Shown in pieces: positions 31,930-46,218 of a stretch of DNA of 64,000 nt (position 1 is its first letter; each line of letters begins with the position of its first letter). A program made the translations under genes and the position numbers. Under the pieces are notes generated by a model. The model was given only the letters and a program-made list of their open reading frames with translations, ran no database searches and was not told the origin of the DNA. The DNA is from Laguncularia racemosa (Eukaryota; Streptophyta; Magnoliopsida; Myrtales; Combretaceae): NCBI GenBank assembly GCA_037954665.1, contig JBBMOL010000018.1, positions 7,254,001 to 7,318,000 of the forward strand, given 5' to 3'.

Positions 31930-33633
31930 CTTTGATCAATATGGCAACTGAAAGAATATTAACCTTTTTGTCTAATTGAATCATCAACATAATGGATTAT
32001 TTTGACTTTATCTTAATGCTTTCCCATAGGCACATCTGTTATAGATTGTAATTGGTAAAGTATATCATTACCAAAATATTCTTCAAAGGCTTCATGATTA
32101 TCATGCATTCCATCGAATTTTAAGCTATGTCTCCAGCAATGGTCATTCAGTAACCACATTCTGTAACCAACATACCTAATCTTACTGTTAAGCCATATTG
32201 AAGGTGTTTAGTCTTTACATACCATACAAACATTGTAGCTTTTTATACTCTACCTAGATAAGTTCCCATACGTAGCAAAGTCATTGTTGGTCCACAATAA
32301 AGCGACATGCATTTTGAAAGAAGACTTAGAATATGCATCATATGTCCATAATCCACTAACCCAAAGATCCTTTAGTTCATTGATTAGAGGCTACAAGTAG
32401 ACATCAATCTCCTTCCCCAATGCTTTCAGTCTTAGGATTAACAATGACATCATTAGAAACTCTTTCTTTATACACATCTAAAGGGGCAAATTATATGTAA
32501 GTAGAACCATAAGCCAGATGCTATATGATTGGCTCATAGATCCAAAGGGATTGAAGCTATCACTAGCTAGCCCTAACTTGACATTGCGAGTGACCCTTGC
32601 AAACTCAAGGAATTCAATGTCAAAATTGACCTAAGATAACCCATCTATGGGATGACCCATAAAATTTTCTTGTTTGTTATGTTCCTCTATATGCCAATGC
32701 ATTTTTTTGAGAAATTTTAGCATTTATGAAAAGGCATTGCAACCTTGGTTTCATTGGAAAGTAACATAAAAACTTATGAGGAATAACCATCCTAGATCCA
32801 CCACACACGTTATAACTTGAGGTACTTCATATGGGGCATTGTGTGAGGTGCTTGTTACTACCCCAAAACAAGCAACAATCATATTTACATGCATGAATAT
32901 AATGGTAACCCATGCTCAATCACCTTAAGTACTTGTTTGCATGATAGTATGACTTAGGAAGAGACTCTCCATTAAGGATCACGTCATGAAGAAGTTGAAG
33001 AAGCATATTAAAAGACTTATTGCTCCACTTATTGTATACTTTTAAGTGTAGTAGATTCACTATAAATGAGAATTTTGATAACTTGCACCTTAAATAAAGC
33101 TCCTATTGCGAGTCAACTCCTAGCCCATCAACAAAATTATTTAGCATATCAAATCCATCCCTAGGAGTTGGACCTTTAGCTTGATTGTCAATAAATGCCT
33201 CTAAATCTTCTAGCATCTCATCAATGTTGTCATCATTTGCATCATTGAACCCCTCGCTTCTATTTGTTCTCAAATCATATTCTTCATGACGTATTCTACC
33301 TCAAGTTCTCGTAGGCAATTCAATGGTTGGCCCCTCACCATGGTATATCCAACAATGGTAAGTTACATCTATCTCATCTACAAGCAAGTGTGCTCTTATT
33401 ACACTCATAGTGTGCAAGTTAAAGTTTAAGCATTTCCTACATGGATAACTTAACCTCTTGTCCATTTCATACTTCATGCGCAAGTATGCAATAAAAAACT
33501 CTACACTTCGTAGGTACTCTTCGCTTTCAATATGACAATTCATCCAACTCTTATCCATGACGATAAAAGAATCCCATAGCAAATCAAAATGAAAAAGTGT
33601 TTTATAATAAGATTGTTGGGGAAAAAAGTGCAA
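31930..33633 (-). pseudogene. TNP2-like CACTA transposase
   Basis: The N-terminal transposase-associated domain is readable on the minus strand from about 33558: 'MDKSWMN', 'EEYLRSVEFF', 'YPCRKCLN', 'HLLVDEI' and 'YHCWIYHGE'. The TNP2 domain follows: 'MGYHYIHACKYDCCLFWG', 'FLCYFPMKPRLQCLF', 'RNVKLGLASDSFNPFGSMSQ', 'LPL*MCIKKEFLMMSLLI', 'LKALGKEIDVYL*PLINELK' and 'ALLWTNNDFATYGNLSR'. Multiple in-frame stops, including the two shown, make it a pseudogene. TNP2 binds and cuts CACTA ends. The truncation at 31893 removes the C-terminal part. Confidence 0.8.
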
Positions 33634-36580
33634 TCAATAATGTTTGACACACATATAATGAAAACATAAGTTCATAAATGATAAAAATATAATGAACTCT
33701 AGTTTAAAATAAATTAGATTTGAAATGATAAACATATAAACATTTAAAATGTAAACTTATAAGTTTACTTAGTTTGGAGATATAAGGGGCCTAAAAAGGT
33801 TAAAATAAAGCTTTCTAAAAGGACTCGAGTGGAGGAAGCGGATTAGGGACTCACTAGAAATGTAATTCTGTTGTTGGAAGTTAACCATTGGAACACAAAT
33901 GGGCACTACTACTGCTAGAGCAAGACTGGAATACTACCTAATTTATTTGCCTTCAAAGCTAAAGAATTAGTGAAAATGCTATAAATGTTGACAATACAAC
34001 ATATATATAGATCCACGAATAGAACACCAAGTTAAAGCCCACATTTAGTAATAAGAAAAAAAAATAAACAGTAATAATTGAAAATCATCATTAGCCCTCA
34101 ATAGTTATAAAACATTCTTTATACGAAAATAAATAAAATTGATAACTAGAAAAAGTTTAAACTCCTCTAGCAATGAGATCAAAGTATGCATTTTAAATAT
34201 CATAGTATTCATTTTAAATATCACAATTCATCAAAACCATTTTCATTCCCAAATAGAGAAGATGCAAAAATCACAATATACATTCTTCATCAATATAAGG
34301 AGGGAAACTCAATATCCATTGACACGACAAAGAAATGCATTTTAAATATATCATTCAAAGGAAGAATCATTATAGTTTCATAGAATCATATTTCAAAAAA
34401 ATAAGAGCTATAAGAGGTTAAGCCATTTGTACCATTGAAGGGCATGGTTTGCAATGAGGATGCTGCCAATATTATTGCGATGTTTCCTTTTTTTCCTTCC
34501 TCCTTACTAGCAATTTCGGTTAAGAATCATTGTAGTTTTATAGAATCATATTTCTATTCTATTTTATTATCTTGCTTAGGAAATAAAAAATATAGACCAC
34601 ACTCTAGAAGGACCAAACCAATTCTTGTGTAAACTAAATACCTTATGTGGAACTAAACTTTGAAATAAAAGAAGGAAAAAGGATAGAAATGTTCCCTCAA
34701 TCAAAGAGAATCCTTACGGTCATGATCAATAAAAAACAAGTAGATCACATCAAACTACATTTTGCAATTGGTGTAAACAATACTCTTCATTTAGTTATCA
34801 ATCCTAACTAGATGGCTTATGCCTTTCTCTTGATTTGTATCTGGTACTAAAATGAACCAAAAAAAAAAAAAAAAAAGAAGAAGAAGAAGAAATTCAATTG
34901 AATAAGGTCCAACTTAAAAAACAAGATTAGATAAGATGGAGGAAGAATGAAACAAGAGCTCAGAATCCAGACCTCTTTGTATTCTTTAGACTTGCATTAA
35001 CATATTATCAATATTCCTTCCTCAATCAATCGCAAATTCAATCTCAAAGATCAATTAATATATTTTTTTTTCAGTTAGAAGTATAGTTGTACTTTTGTTA
35101 CACCAACAATTTAGTTTCCCAACATAGATTGAAAAGGACAAAGGGAATCCAATGTATATGATAGGAAATGAAATTGCTGGCAACATGGAAAAAGGAAAAA
35201 GGCATTCTATACGTTGCTAAGTTCAGCCTCTCATTTCTAATGATAATATGTATATTTAAATAAGATGTATCAACAATGTTGGATGGGTTCTCCAAATATA
35301 CATTATAATTCTCTAAATAAACATCAAGACCACATTAAACATAGATGAAGAGAATAGGTTGATGTATATTGAAAAATTTTTAATATATAGGTGATTTAGA
35401 TTTTTCCCTTTCATTTAACGTATATTTAACTATTTAAGGATGTTTTGAACATTAGAAATTGAGTAGCATTAAGTGGACTTTAGTTTAAAGTTAACTAGAT
35501 CTAAAATGATAAAGGTATAAGCATTTAAAATATAAATTTGTAACTTCACTTAGTTTGGAAATATAAGGGGTCTAAAAAGGTTATATCCTCTTAAATATCA
35601 CAGTATGCATTTTAAATCAGCATACCATGCATTCTCTCGCAGTTGCATAAAATTAAACATCGCAGTGTTATATCCTCTTAGGTTGGACTAAGCCAGTGTA
35701 ATGGCAAAAACACAATGGTCAAATTAATTAAGCAAACTCCCTAATAATGTTAAATCATAACAACACCATTAGAAATAACGCTAAGCAATGACAACTACAT
35801 TATACAAATAAAATAGAGCACTAGCTTTTTGGAACTTCAGGGGATAATTTACATTTAAGAGATGAAGGATCATGTAGATGTAGCTCCATATCCATTCCTA
35901 GGTGAAATATCTAGATGTACACTAGATACTCAATATAATTTCCTTTAAGAATAGTTTACATGCACACTGAATATCCTATTACAATTTTACCAAGGTGGGA
36001 TTACAAATGGATCCTAATAGATGAGAGTAAGTTATACTATTTCCCATCTCCAAGTAAGCAAGTTGCTCCCATTACATATCTTCACCTCCCATGCGTTAAA
36101 GCCCCAAATAGACAAGAAGGTAATTTCTATGAAGAAACATGGCATGTCTAATCATTGCTCTTTCTCCTTGATCCTACAACTCTATGCACTTCAAATATGA
36201 CTATTGTCTAGTGCATTGTAGTCATATTTTCCTCCCCCTATATATATATATATATATATTTATTTATGAATAGTGGGGTTTTTTCTTTTTCTTTTTTCAC
36301 TAAAGAAAAGCATTTTGGTTTTTTCCTTTTGATAATCAGGCTTTTTTTTTTTTTTAATTAGCTAAGTCTTAAAATCTAAAAAAAAATTATTATTTAAAAA
36401 AAATGTTTTTATTCGGTAAACAAAAAATTATGGCAAAAAAAGTCTTACAATAAAAAAAGGATTATTGAATTAGAGTTTATATATTTAACATTAGTCATAA
36501 ACATCGCTAATAATATATTTTGTACAACGTTTAATAAACAAAATTAAAGTACAGTGGGATCAACAACATTTGTAAAATAT
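33634..36580 (-). other. Non-coding 5' region of the CACTA relic
   Basis: No second gene was recognised. Features seen: a diverged direct repeat of about 120 bp (33690-33815 and 35465-35590, sharing 'cttagtttgga.atataagggg'), an A-rich tract running into (GAA)n at 34860-34890, and a TA microsatellite at 36239-36259. Several short plus-strand frames have no similarity I know. Confidence 0.45.
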
Positions 36581-36614
36581 ACAAATGTTGCTAAATATAA
36601 AAATTCCTGTAGTG

Positions 36615-38544
36615 ACTTTCTAATACAATTTTTTAGAATGTCAATATTAGTAGTAGTCTTAAGCAAGCTAGTCATTTATAGGACTTCACAGTAACATTGT
36701 AAAGTTGTAATTTACACATAACGTAATATCTATTTGTTTAGGTACAAGAAAGGATACCATATACATAAAGATAATTGTAATGGCTTTCAAAAACATATTT
36801 ACAGTTTGAGCCAAAATCACTTATACATATGCTTGTTGCACAGCTATATGCATGGATTGTTATATATTTCTTAAAAATGTATAATCGACAATATTTTGAT
36901 ACTAGATCATACATATATATGATGTATCACTTTTGAAAATACTTCATAAATATCAATATATGATATTTGCTTATAACTATTTACATAGAGTTCTTGTTAT
37001 CAATTGTAGTATATTAAAATTATGTGTTTTTTATTTCTAAGTATAATCGTTTGAAGTATTGAAGATTCTTGTTATCAATTAATCTTGAATTTTCGTGAAA
37101 TTATAATTTGGAATATAATTTTCTCATGATTCAGAAGCACTTATAGGTTGGTTTGATTTATGAAATTTAAGATATCACATTTTTGCATTTCTTAAGAATA
37201 AGTTTATATTATTATGTCTTTTTTTTTCCCCTAAAGCATCTGCACTAAAGTCTAACTTAAATCTTCTAAATGTTTTTTCATGTACCTTTTTTATATACCA
37301 ACTTTGGTGATATTAAGTAATAACCTTACTAAAATGACTATACTAATCATAGATTTTCTTCAACTAATTTATAAATTTTTTTGAAGCTTATGAAATTCCT
37401 TAAGAGACTTGTTTTAATTACTTCTTTATACACATGACATAACCATAACATGTTTTAGTACTGATTATATACATGAAATAAATTTCAAGTTATGAGTATT
37501 TTGACATACATACAATATAATAATAGAATTTTGGAGTAGAATTAACTAATAATAACATAATCAAATGTTAAATTTTAGAGCAAACTACAAATACATCCCT
37601 AAAACTATTTGTTATGTATAGATAATCCCCTAAACTCATTTGTGGGGATAGAGAAACTTCATCGAAAGAAGAGTGTTGATAATCATCAATGAATACACTG
37701 CACCATTCAACAAATCTTATTAGACTATATTCAATTTTATAGGTGTAAGGATTTGGGTGCGAGTGTCACACACATACTACGTAGGAACGCGTTAAATGTG
37801 GCATAATAAATGAAGTGAAACGTATGAGAATGATCAGGTTAAATGAGATAGGGAGGAGGAATAGATGATCCCGAATAAGGCTTAACACTTTGGTGATAGG
37901 TGTATGTTTTGTGAGTAAATGTAGAAATATCGTGGTTTTAGTTTTTTGAGAAAATTTTGGTAGAGTAATAGTGCTTTTTCAAAAGATTCCCCTTTTAAAT
38001 GAAGATGTCTTGGCTATTTATAGGATCCGACTATAAATCTTATTTGTCATATAATAATAACAAATAAATGGTTCTAAGCGAATAAGCCTCTATATGGACT
38101 TTGTACGGGTTTAAGCCTATTTGAGGCCTTTATTGTGTGTAAGTTTTATTAAGAAAGGTTATATTAGACTAGTCAATCCAATGAACCCTACTCTAAACCT
38201 ACCTATGCAAATCTCTCATGATTATTTTAAACCATGGGTTTGACTCTCTAGGCTTTGTCACCTTGTCCTAAAGAATCAAATCGATTAAAATAAAAAGGCT
38301 AAAAGTCCATAAATTGAATTTAGCTTGAAGATATTATAAAATATTGTAGTTGAATCTGTTTCTGTTTCATTATGATTTAATTTAACCTTTCCTTCTTGAC
38401 AAAAATTTCATAGTCATATAACTTAAAATAGAAATAGGATCAAACCAAGCTAACTTTTTTATGCTGGATTTATGTGGACTAGGCATTTGATGATGCCATA
38501 TCTATTTTTAAGTTATACATGAAGGGTTATGTTGGATTCAAGAT
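36615..38544. other. Intergenic, downstream of the tropinone-reductase-like gene
   Basis: AT-rich DNA with no recognised gene. Positions 37740-38110 are less AT-rich and include 'ctatttataggatccg', which could be a minus-strand TATA box in an LTR fragment, but no LTR ends were found. The 3' untranslated region of the gene must lie near 38350-38544; no clear AATAAA was picked out. Confidence 0.4.
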
Positions 38545-41126
38545 CTATTGATGAAAAAAGCCATTCACAGTCATCCCACCATCGACACAAATTGTCTGGC
38601 CAGTTATGTAAGAGGATGCAGGCATGCACAAGAATGCCACCAATGATGAAACCTCCTCCGGTTCTCCCACACGTCCCAGGGGAGTGCGAGAATTGATAGA
38701 TTCTAGTAAAGCTCTGTTTTCAACATCAAATATCTGCAATTAAGAAGAAAATCCATATTATCGAGGACGTAATTCTTGACGTTTAGAATAGATTGAGCTT
38801 AGCATTGCAACCCGAGTCATATAACTTTATATAATTATGGATCAATTAGGTGCAAAGCTAATTAATCTCAGCGTCATACCAGATGAGGAGAACAAAAGTC
38901 AACATAAACCATATACAATGGTTTATTTGTATCAGTTAAGTGGTCCACTTAATGTATTAAAAGTCAAATTCTCAACATACATGAGAAAAGTTTTTAAATG
39001 ACAACTAATATAAAGTTTTACACCAAGTCTACACGCTTAAACTTTTATCTTAATTTGTTGTGAAGTTATTGGATTTATACATAATAATCCTACCTCTTGA
39101 ACAAGAGGCGTTCTGATGAACCAAGGTGCGACACAGTTGCTTCGTATATTGTCTTTTGCCCACTCGCACGCTAGGTTTTTTGTGAGCTGGTTTATAGCTC
39201 CTGCGAGCATAGAGGAATACAGAAACGTACCATTAGATATGGTGACATATAATTTTCCTTATTTTTATGTAATTTTCCATAGGTTATACTTTATAGTACG
39301 GTAAAAAATTTAACAAAAATGGCAGCATATAGGATTACAATTAGGTTAGAAGAACTCCTATCATTCTATTCATTATTTAATACTTTTATTCACGTACTTC
39401 TTAAATGCTAAAAAGCCTAAAAGGTGTTTCTTTAGAAATTAATTTTATGCCATACTTGTTATCAATTGTTTCCGAAGAGATGTTTACGCCACGCTTTGAT
39501 AAGCATAAATGTCTTACTTTAGTAAAAGTATTAAGTAAATTGGCTAGTCTCAGGACTAGTTATCGATTTTCACTTTACAAACCCATCTGGAAATTTAGAT
39601 TGTACAAATAGAGTAACATATGATTTCATTTGAGAGAAAATTGTACCTTTTGCTGCTGCATAAATCGATCCCGTATTAACCGAGACAACACCCGCAACAG
39701 ATGATATGAAAACAATGCTGCCTGCTCCAGAAGCTTTTAACAGAGGATATGCAAGTTGAGACATATGGTAGACAGAGTCAAAATTGGTGGCCATGAGAGT
39801 GGAGAATTCTTCCCCTGAATATTCCACTGTTGGCTTCCGGAAGCTTGTCCCCACATTGTTGATCTTCAATTATGGGTCACTTAAATTGGTTAGTTTTTGA
39901 AATGATTACAATATAAAGAGATAGATTTTTTTTTTTTTTTAATTACAATTACAGGACACTTAAGTTCTTTCCTTTTATTCGTTTATGGACCTATATTTGT
40001 AAAATGAGTCAAAAAGAACATTTGTCCATCTTAGTTAGAAAACCGTCGCATCCCAAATATTGTCGGGCCGTGTATTTCATGTAGCATGACACCTCAACCT
40101 CCAATTTAAAAGAAATTTCACTAAAATAGCTAGACAGTGCCGGATTATAATTTCCCCCAATTATCTTAGTAGACAATGATGGATTTTTTCCCCCTACATA
40201 CATACATACATAAACCCGAAAATAAAAAGACGGTGCAAACACAAACTTTATAGTTCATATTATGTTTATTTTTCTTAATAAGATCCAAATCCAATATTTT
40301 TTTATGTATGGGCTATAAAATAATATTTAAAAGGATATACTTACTAAGATGTTGAGATTGCCATTGAAATGGTTGGAAACCAAATCCACAAGCATGTCCC
40401 TCTCAGGTCTTGATGATACATCACAAACCGAACCCGCGACTTGAAAGCCCTTGGTCTTCCATTCTAAAAGGCGAGCATGGAGCTCCGTCTGGTTGCGACA
40501 GCAAGCGTACACGGCGGCGCCAGAACCAGCCAATTCCTCAACGATAGCTCTCCTGTTTGATTACAAAAATATTCAGATTTCACTAGTTTACTTTGCCATA
40601 TTCCTCGAGGTGAAAGCACGTAGAGAAAAGACTAGAAGTTGGAGTTTCTTTAGCAGAAGACGCCCTCGGGCTTTAATTATTTGTTCTTTCCCAAATCTTT
40701 TATAGTCGACGTTTTGTAATTGTTAAGTATTGTCTCATGAGATTTCAAGAATTACTGAATTCTATGCCAGTAAATGCCTAAATGGTGCAGGAAGGTCCAT
40801 CAACAGCTTTTATAATAATAAATTATCCCTGAATGATAGAAAAAACAAGACCCATTAACTGTAAAATAAATCGACAGTACGATAGAATTCCCTCTGGCAT
40901 CATTACAGACAATAAAAAACCACTAACAACTATAACCACTACACATTATCATCTTTCAAGGCGTTTTATTGCAAAAGAAGGACAAAGTACTCTTACATAT
41001 CCAAAGCTTGATAAGAAGAATAATAGTGAAAAGAAGAGTTGAAACACACCCTATGCCTTTGGTTCCACCAGTCACAAGAGCTGTCATTCCGTTAAGCGAC
41101 CATCTATTCCCATGTGCCTCCGCCAT
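38545..41126 (-). CDS. Tropinone-reductase-like short-chain dehydrogenase/reductase (SDR), five exons
   Basis: Exons, all minus: 41050-41126, 40345-40552, 39647-39863, 39094-39200, 38545-38733. All introns are GT-AG, phases agree, and the 798-nt CDS gives 265 aa, normal for the family. Visible motifs are the NAD(P)-binding TGGTKGIG (residues 19-26), CCRNQ after the second strand (43-47), INNVG (96-100), Asn122, catalytic Ser150, Tyr163 and Lys167 (YAAAK), a PW pair at 193-194, and C-terminal 'SYITGQTICVDGG'. The start is the ATG at 41126, which gives the usual 'GNRWSL' N-terminus. Tropinone-reductase-like SDRs are NADPH-dependent carbonyl reductases; the substrate cannot be told from sequence and need not be tropinone. 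No signal peptide is seen, so it is probably cytosolic. It is the only intact host gene in the window. Confidence 0.92.
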
Positions 41127-41194
41127 TGATGTTATTCTGGCTATTTTTCTTGATCTCCCGTAAGCCAACTGATAAAAGAAGTTGTGAACATAGG

Positions 41195-41212
41195 TGCGAT
41201 TTATATATATTG
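41195..41212 (-). promoter_or_regulatory. Candidate TATA box for the tropinone-reductase-like gene
   Basis: The minus strand reads 'caatatatataaatcg' about 75 bp upstream of the ATG, a reasonable distance for a plant TATA box with a short 5' leader. No other element was identified. Confidence 0.5.
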
Positions 41213-42566
41213 CAAGCCACGAATCACATAGAATTCATGCTGTAAACAATTTGGTCTTCTGAAAAGACATGGGCTTTGAATTTTCTTCTTGTGTTGTACC
41301 ATTATTGTGAAAATAAAGACACAATAGTCAAACGGATTATTATCATTATGAAAGTAAGATGGAACGTTTCTATTTATGATATTATTATATATGTAGCTAA
41401 AAGTCTCATCTTTTGACTTTTAGGTGATATTTATTAGTAGGTACTTAACTTTGTTTTTAAAAACTCTTTACTTTATCGAGGGATTACTTTACTAAAGTTA
41501 TTAATTAATTTTTAAATTTTTTGTGGATCCATATTACTATTACTTTTTAAACAATATCTAAAATATGTTTTAAATATTTTTAAAGTGTGAAAAATTATTT
41601 TATTAATATTATATATTACTATATCATATTTACTAGTACATAAAAAAAAATAATAAAAATTAAAGCAAGTAGTCTAACTTGTTGCTTTATATCGTGAAAA
41701 GAAAAAATAATAATAACAAAAGGCCTGCTGCTTGAATTTGGCAACACTAAATTCATTAAATAGTCTGACTTTTGTCAGACAAAAGTGAGGAGATGAAGGT
41801 GATACTTGGCTAAGCATCCCTCCTATTTTAAACATCAGCGATTTAAATTTGTAAAAGAAAATAGAATACTTAGCATAAAAATATATGTTAAACACCCTTT
41901 ATAAACATTTCCTAGTAGTAACGAGTACTACAATTGTTTGGTGACCGCAAATCTTGTGGTTTGTCGTTGTCCCTTGTACAGTTTGAGAAAATTAACTAGA
42001 GGCCTGTATGAACAATTTTTCCTGGACTAGCTGCATTCTCATGTGGGCCTGATAAATCTTTCTTCCCAAGGAGTGATGATCACAAAGTTTCTTAAATTGT
42101 TATATTAGTATTTAAAAAAAAAAAAGTACACCTCAGTATATCTTTTTCCATTCTTTTTATTTTAATCCAACAAACAAAGATAAATAGAGACAATATGTTT
42201 TCGGTTTTCCAAAGCATTTATCCTAAAATAAACTGCCCTTTTGGACTTGCAAGAAAATTTTTTCAATAAAACATGCATTGTTTATATCGCTAGGCGTGAC
42301 ATAATTAATGATAAAAAGTATCCGTATATTTATTTTGTGGAGTATGGCATTCAGGCGTTGTTTAATATATATTAATCTTATAATTTAATATTTATGATTG
42401 CCGAATATTACTAAAATTTCCTAAATAGCTTGGGGGAATTAATGGTTTTTAGTAATATATAGAAATGAGAGATGCGATGAGTCTTTGACGGTGGTCAATT
42501 ATTATAAGAAAGATGATTTTTATCTTTGAGCAAAAATAAAATTTGCTATAATCCAATAACAAATAT
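41213..42566. other. Intergenic, upstream of the SDR gene
   Basis: AT-rich sequence without recognised genes. It is the presumed 5' regulatory region of the SDR gene and extends to the left end of element D. An A-rich run lies at 42115-42124. Confidence 0.4.
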
Positions 42567-43684
42567 TGTAATGCGTCGAAAATTTTGAAAAACTATATAA
42601 AAATTAAAGAAAATAAGCAGAATAATAAATACTTCTAGATTCGGGTAGCAAGAATGACAATTTTGTAATATTAAAATTTTTGAGAAATTTATGACAAAAA
42701 ATTTTAAATACCGTAATACATTAATACTATTTTAATAATCTACGTATAACCGAAAACTTATGATAAATAATAATAGGCTTTAAAATAGAAAAATGAGGAA
42801 AAAGGTAAAATCAATTTGATAAATATAACAAATAATGATAATTAGACATAGAGAACAATCGGAGAAAATAATTGTATATGAGGAAAAGGATAACAAGCTT
42901 AGAATTACAAATTATATGAAACATATTACTAAATAAATTAGGAAATGAAGTAAGTTGGAAAATAGCTACATATAGGTATATAAACAAATAAATAAATATA
43001 TAAATAAAAAAAATTGCAAGCCTTAATTTTAGTTCTTGCAATTTAAATTAAAAGAATAAATTCCTCAAAATATAAATCACGAATAATATTGGGTTAAATA
43101 ATGAAATTAGTTGAAATTATAGATTTAGGCTTTCCAAATGAAAATTTCGAGTAAATATTTACGTTCAAAATAGTCAAATTTGCTTAGACATAAAATTTTG
43201 TAATAAAATACCAAAGTCACAAAAATTACGAATATCGTCGTATATATGAAATTAAATATAAATAATTATAATATAAAATATAATAGATATATTAAAATAA
43301 TATGGTGGTAGGTTAGCAGAAAAAAAAAAGATATAAAAAGGGAGAAGTCTCCAGAAGACACGAGAGAATGCGAGAGAGGAATAGAGGAGAGGAGAGACAA
43401 AAAGAAAACAAAAAAAAAAGAAAAACAAACAAAAAAATTCATATCTCACACATACAACCTCCGATCGACGATTCGAGACCACCAGCATGTTCTTTGAGGT
43501 GAGTGCAACTCAACTAGACCAATCTTTCATAAAATGGAGTTAATTTCTAAAAGTTAGATACAAATACCAAATAGGTGTAAAAATTAGTAATTAGCCTAAA
43601 ACTAGTTATAATAGTTAGAAAAACACCAAATAGGACGATCTAGATTATGAATTGTATGTAATAACACATTTTCCCCTAATTTGT

Positions 43685-44689
43685 TGATGGGAAATTTTCC
43701 AACACCATAGATGCTCTCAGAACTCAATTTGGGTGATGATCTAAATCGCTCATATTTCACTCTATTTCTTTTATCTAATAAATATTTGAGTAATAATCTT
43801 ACAGGTACAATAATATTTCTCCTTGGGATGCCAAATGACTTACATTAGTGGATGGCTACTGGACATCATCAGATTTGCATCCAAAGGCCCGCTACAATTG
43901 ATTTTACGTCGAAGCATTGGCTCTTGAAGATTTATATTATTTTAGTACTTTGTAATTGTTATTTGACCATTCTATGTTGTAATTTTCTTTTGGGACACTT
44001 TCATTTTGTTTGTAATTTTCATTTAGGATCGGCCACCTTAAAAGTGACATAGTTGTAATTTTGTGTACTTTTTAATCCTAAAAGAAGCAAGTATAAATAC
44101 TAGCTTAAGTAAGGTTTTTGGGAGGCCAATTTTCAGAACAAACACTTCACTTTCATGTGAGAGAACTTAGGGTTTCCTAGTTCAATTTCCTCTTATCAAT
44201 TTCAATCTCAAAGTTGAGATTGTGGCGAGTGCAGCACTTGAAATTGTGAGTCATATCAATTTCAAATTGTTGTGTTTTCTATTCTTCTCTAGTGTGTAAT
44301 ATCTAGGATTGAATTGGAACATTTCTTGGTTAGATTTGATTAAGTTTTTATTCGAATTAGTGAGCTTGTTTGAAGTAGTTATCACACTTGTTATTCATCA
44401 ACAATTGCTTATCTTTGTTAACGTGAATTGCATTTTCTATAAAGGGGGATCACAGTTGTGCTTTTGCTAAATATTCTTGAAGTTCATGTGATATTTCAAG
44501 TTTGATTAGTGTGTATTGAGGGATTTGACTCATTTTGGTGGGTTAGTTCATTATTTATTGACTTTGGATCTCTTTGCACCCATTAGGAATCACGCAAATT
44601 CTTAGCTTGTTGAACCAGAATTGTTTGATTGAATTTAGGGTTGGTTTTTGTTCCATTTGATTGTGCTTAATCCCCTTTTAGGCATATCA
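43685..44689 (+). mobile_element. Solo LTR (B-family-related), inserted in element D 5' LTR
   Basis: It begins TGATGGGAAATTTTCC and ends 'ttttaggcatatca', bounded by perfect 'tttgt' duplications (43680-43684, 44690-44694). It shares the B-family promoter block ('ggatcggccacctta', 'gcaagtataaatactag', 'gagattgtggcgagtgc'). The uninterrupted site is visible in the 3' LTR near 49015 ('ccctaattttttggtgaag'). Confidence 0.88.
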
Positions 44690-44925
44690 TTTGTAGGTGA
44701 AGGGAATTTCAACCGGAAATTACCCAAAAACTACTTTGACTAAAACTATGGAAAATGAGACCTAGGTGACTAGAACTCCATGACGTGTTGTATTATGTGT
44801 ATATTGTTGCCTATGTGTACCTCATGCAAAATTTTGTTGTTGCATAAAAATATGTATATGTATATGTATATATATGAAAGGGAACGTGCTAGACGGCCTC
44901 CATTTCTCCTTAAGGTTACAGCAAT

Positions 44926-44926
<1 letters not shown>

Positions 44927-44962
<36 letters not shown>
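44927..44962. repeat. (TA)n microsatellite in element D 5' LTR
   Basis: A run of about 36 bp of TA. The corresponding place in the 3' LTR (near 49355-49370) has only a few TA steps, so it expanded after insertion. Confidence 0.9.
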
Positions 44963-44963
<1 letters not shown>

Positions 44964-46191
44964 CATGAACGTACATAGCTGTGAATTGCTAAACGTAAAT
45001 GAGGTGGTGCCTCCTGTCCTTCTAGTTGCGGTGTGCAGGTGAAATGTTAGCTGATTTAATTATTGGAACAGGTTGAGACGTCGTTTTTTTTTTTCTTTCT
45101 TTCTTCTTTTGCCAGCTACTATGTCCATATATACATGTACATATGTCGAGATGTCGGTTGCCCTGCATAACTATATATGTAATGTGGTTGAAGATGAATT
45201 GTTGGAGCTGTTGGACTCACTAATTTCTTTTCGTTCCAGCTTATGCGTGTATGTGCTACTTGACTTAAGGGAAATTGCTGGGCATTGTTCTTTCTCTTTC
45301 AGTTGTGTGTACACGTGGTTTGTTGCTCGAAGGTTGGAAGAGAAATTGCCAAACGTGCTGCTATGTTTCCTTCCCAGCTTGCGTGTGTGTGCGTATGCAG
45401 TCGTAACTGCTGGAGCAAAACATGTACATAGGTATAATAGTGGTTGTGTAGTTGTGAATAAGTATACGTATGTGTGTGATGCTTGGAGGATGGAACAAAC
45501 TACCAGGAAGTGGAAGCAAGTATAAGAATGTCACATAGGCATAGGTTAAATGCAAGATGAGGAAAGCGGAGATGGAACTCCAACTTGAGTGGTTAGATTA
45601 TAAGACAAAATGGAGGTTGGAGTTGGAAGGATATGGATGTTGGTTTTCTTGTGAGCTTGTGGGTTTGGGAATTTGGAAGGAGGGTGGAAATCCATCATTT
45701 AGGAGGTGAAATAACATGTATGTAGGCATGTACAGGTGTTGGATCTCTATTGCCTAGTGAATGGGTGTAGTTTTGCTAGTAAGAGTAATGGAAGAAGACA
45801 TGGTATGTGCATTGTTGACACTTGTGGAGATTCATGAGTAGATTATAGATAAATGTTGGCATGGAAAGTATTGCAAGTGGAGGTTAGAAAGAAGGAAGTT
45901 TAAGGAGCTAATCTAAATCATATGTAGATGCATACATCACAAGTTAAGAAGGAGGAGTTTAGTCACTAATAGTCTAAGTCATTACCATCATAGCCACATA
46001 TGCCAGGCGTAAGTGAGATAGAGGTATAGGATATCATAATGGATATAAGTCGTAGACATATAGGGTATATAGGATTGGGAAAAAAAGGGGCACTCATAGT
46101 CAACCATAAACCACAATCATATGTTCTCACATTGCATTATGGAATGATAAGAGGTAGATGGGAGTCTAACTTAAACCTTGTATGTCATAAG

Positions 46192-46218
46192 TATATATAT
46201 ATATATATATATATATAT
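46192..46218. repeat. (TA)n microsatellite in element D 5' LTR, second
   Basis: About 27 bp of TA following 'catgtcataag'-type context. The matching points in the 3' LTR (near 50586 and 51960) read 'gtatatatgtatatatct'-like, so the run lengthened only here. Confidence 0.85.

Larger units (their letters stand above)
31894..36614 (-). mobile_element. CACTA (En/Spm) transposon relic, 5' part
   Basis: On the minus strand the element starts at 36614 with CACTACAGGAATTTTTATA, the CACTA-type terminus. A subterminal palindrome follows: 'caacatttgta' and 'tacaaatgttg', arms separated by a few bases. The TNP2 transposase pseudogene follows from about 33633 leftward and is cut at 31893 where the element C LTR begins. 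The opposite terminus is not in the window, so it was lost or separated by element C. A duplicated stretch (33690-33815 against 35465-35590) lies in the 5' region. Confidence 0.7.

Noticed and set aside
40451..40705. 84-codon plus-strand frame over the SDR gene
   Set aside because: It is antisense to exon 2 of the SDR gene and has no motif of its own.
45073..45525. 150-codon plus-strand frame in element D 5' LTR
   Set aside because: It resembles no known protein, and its homologue in the 3' LTR (near 49480-49920) has an in-frame stop and other disruptions, so it is most likely chance within the LTR.
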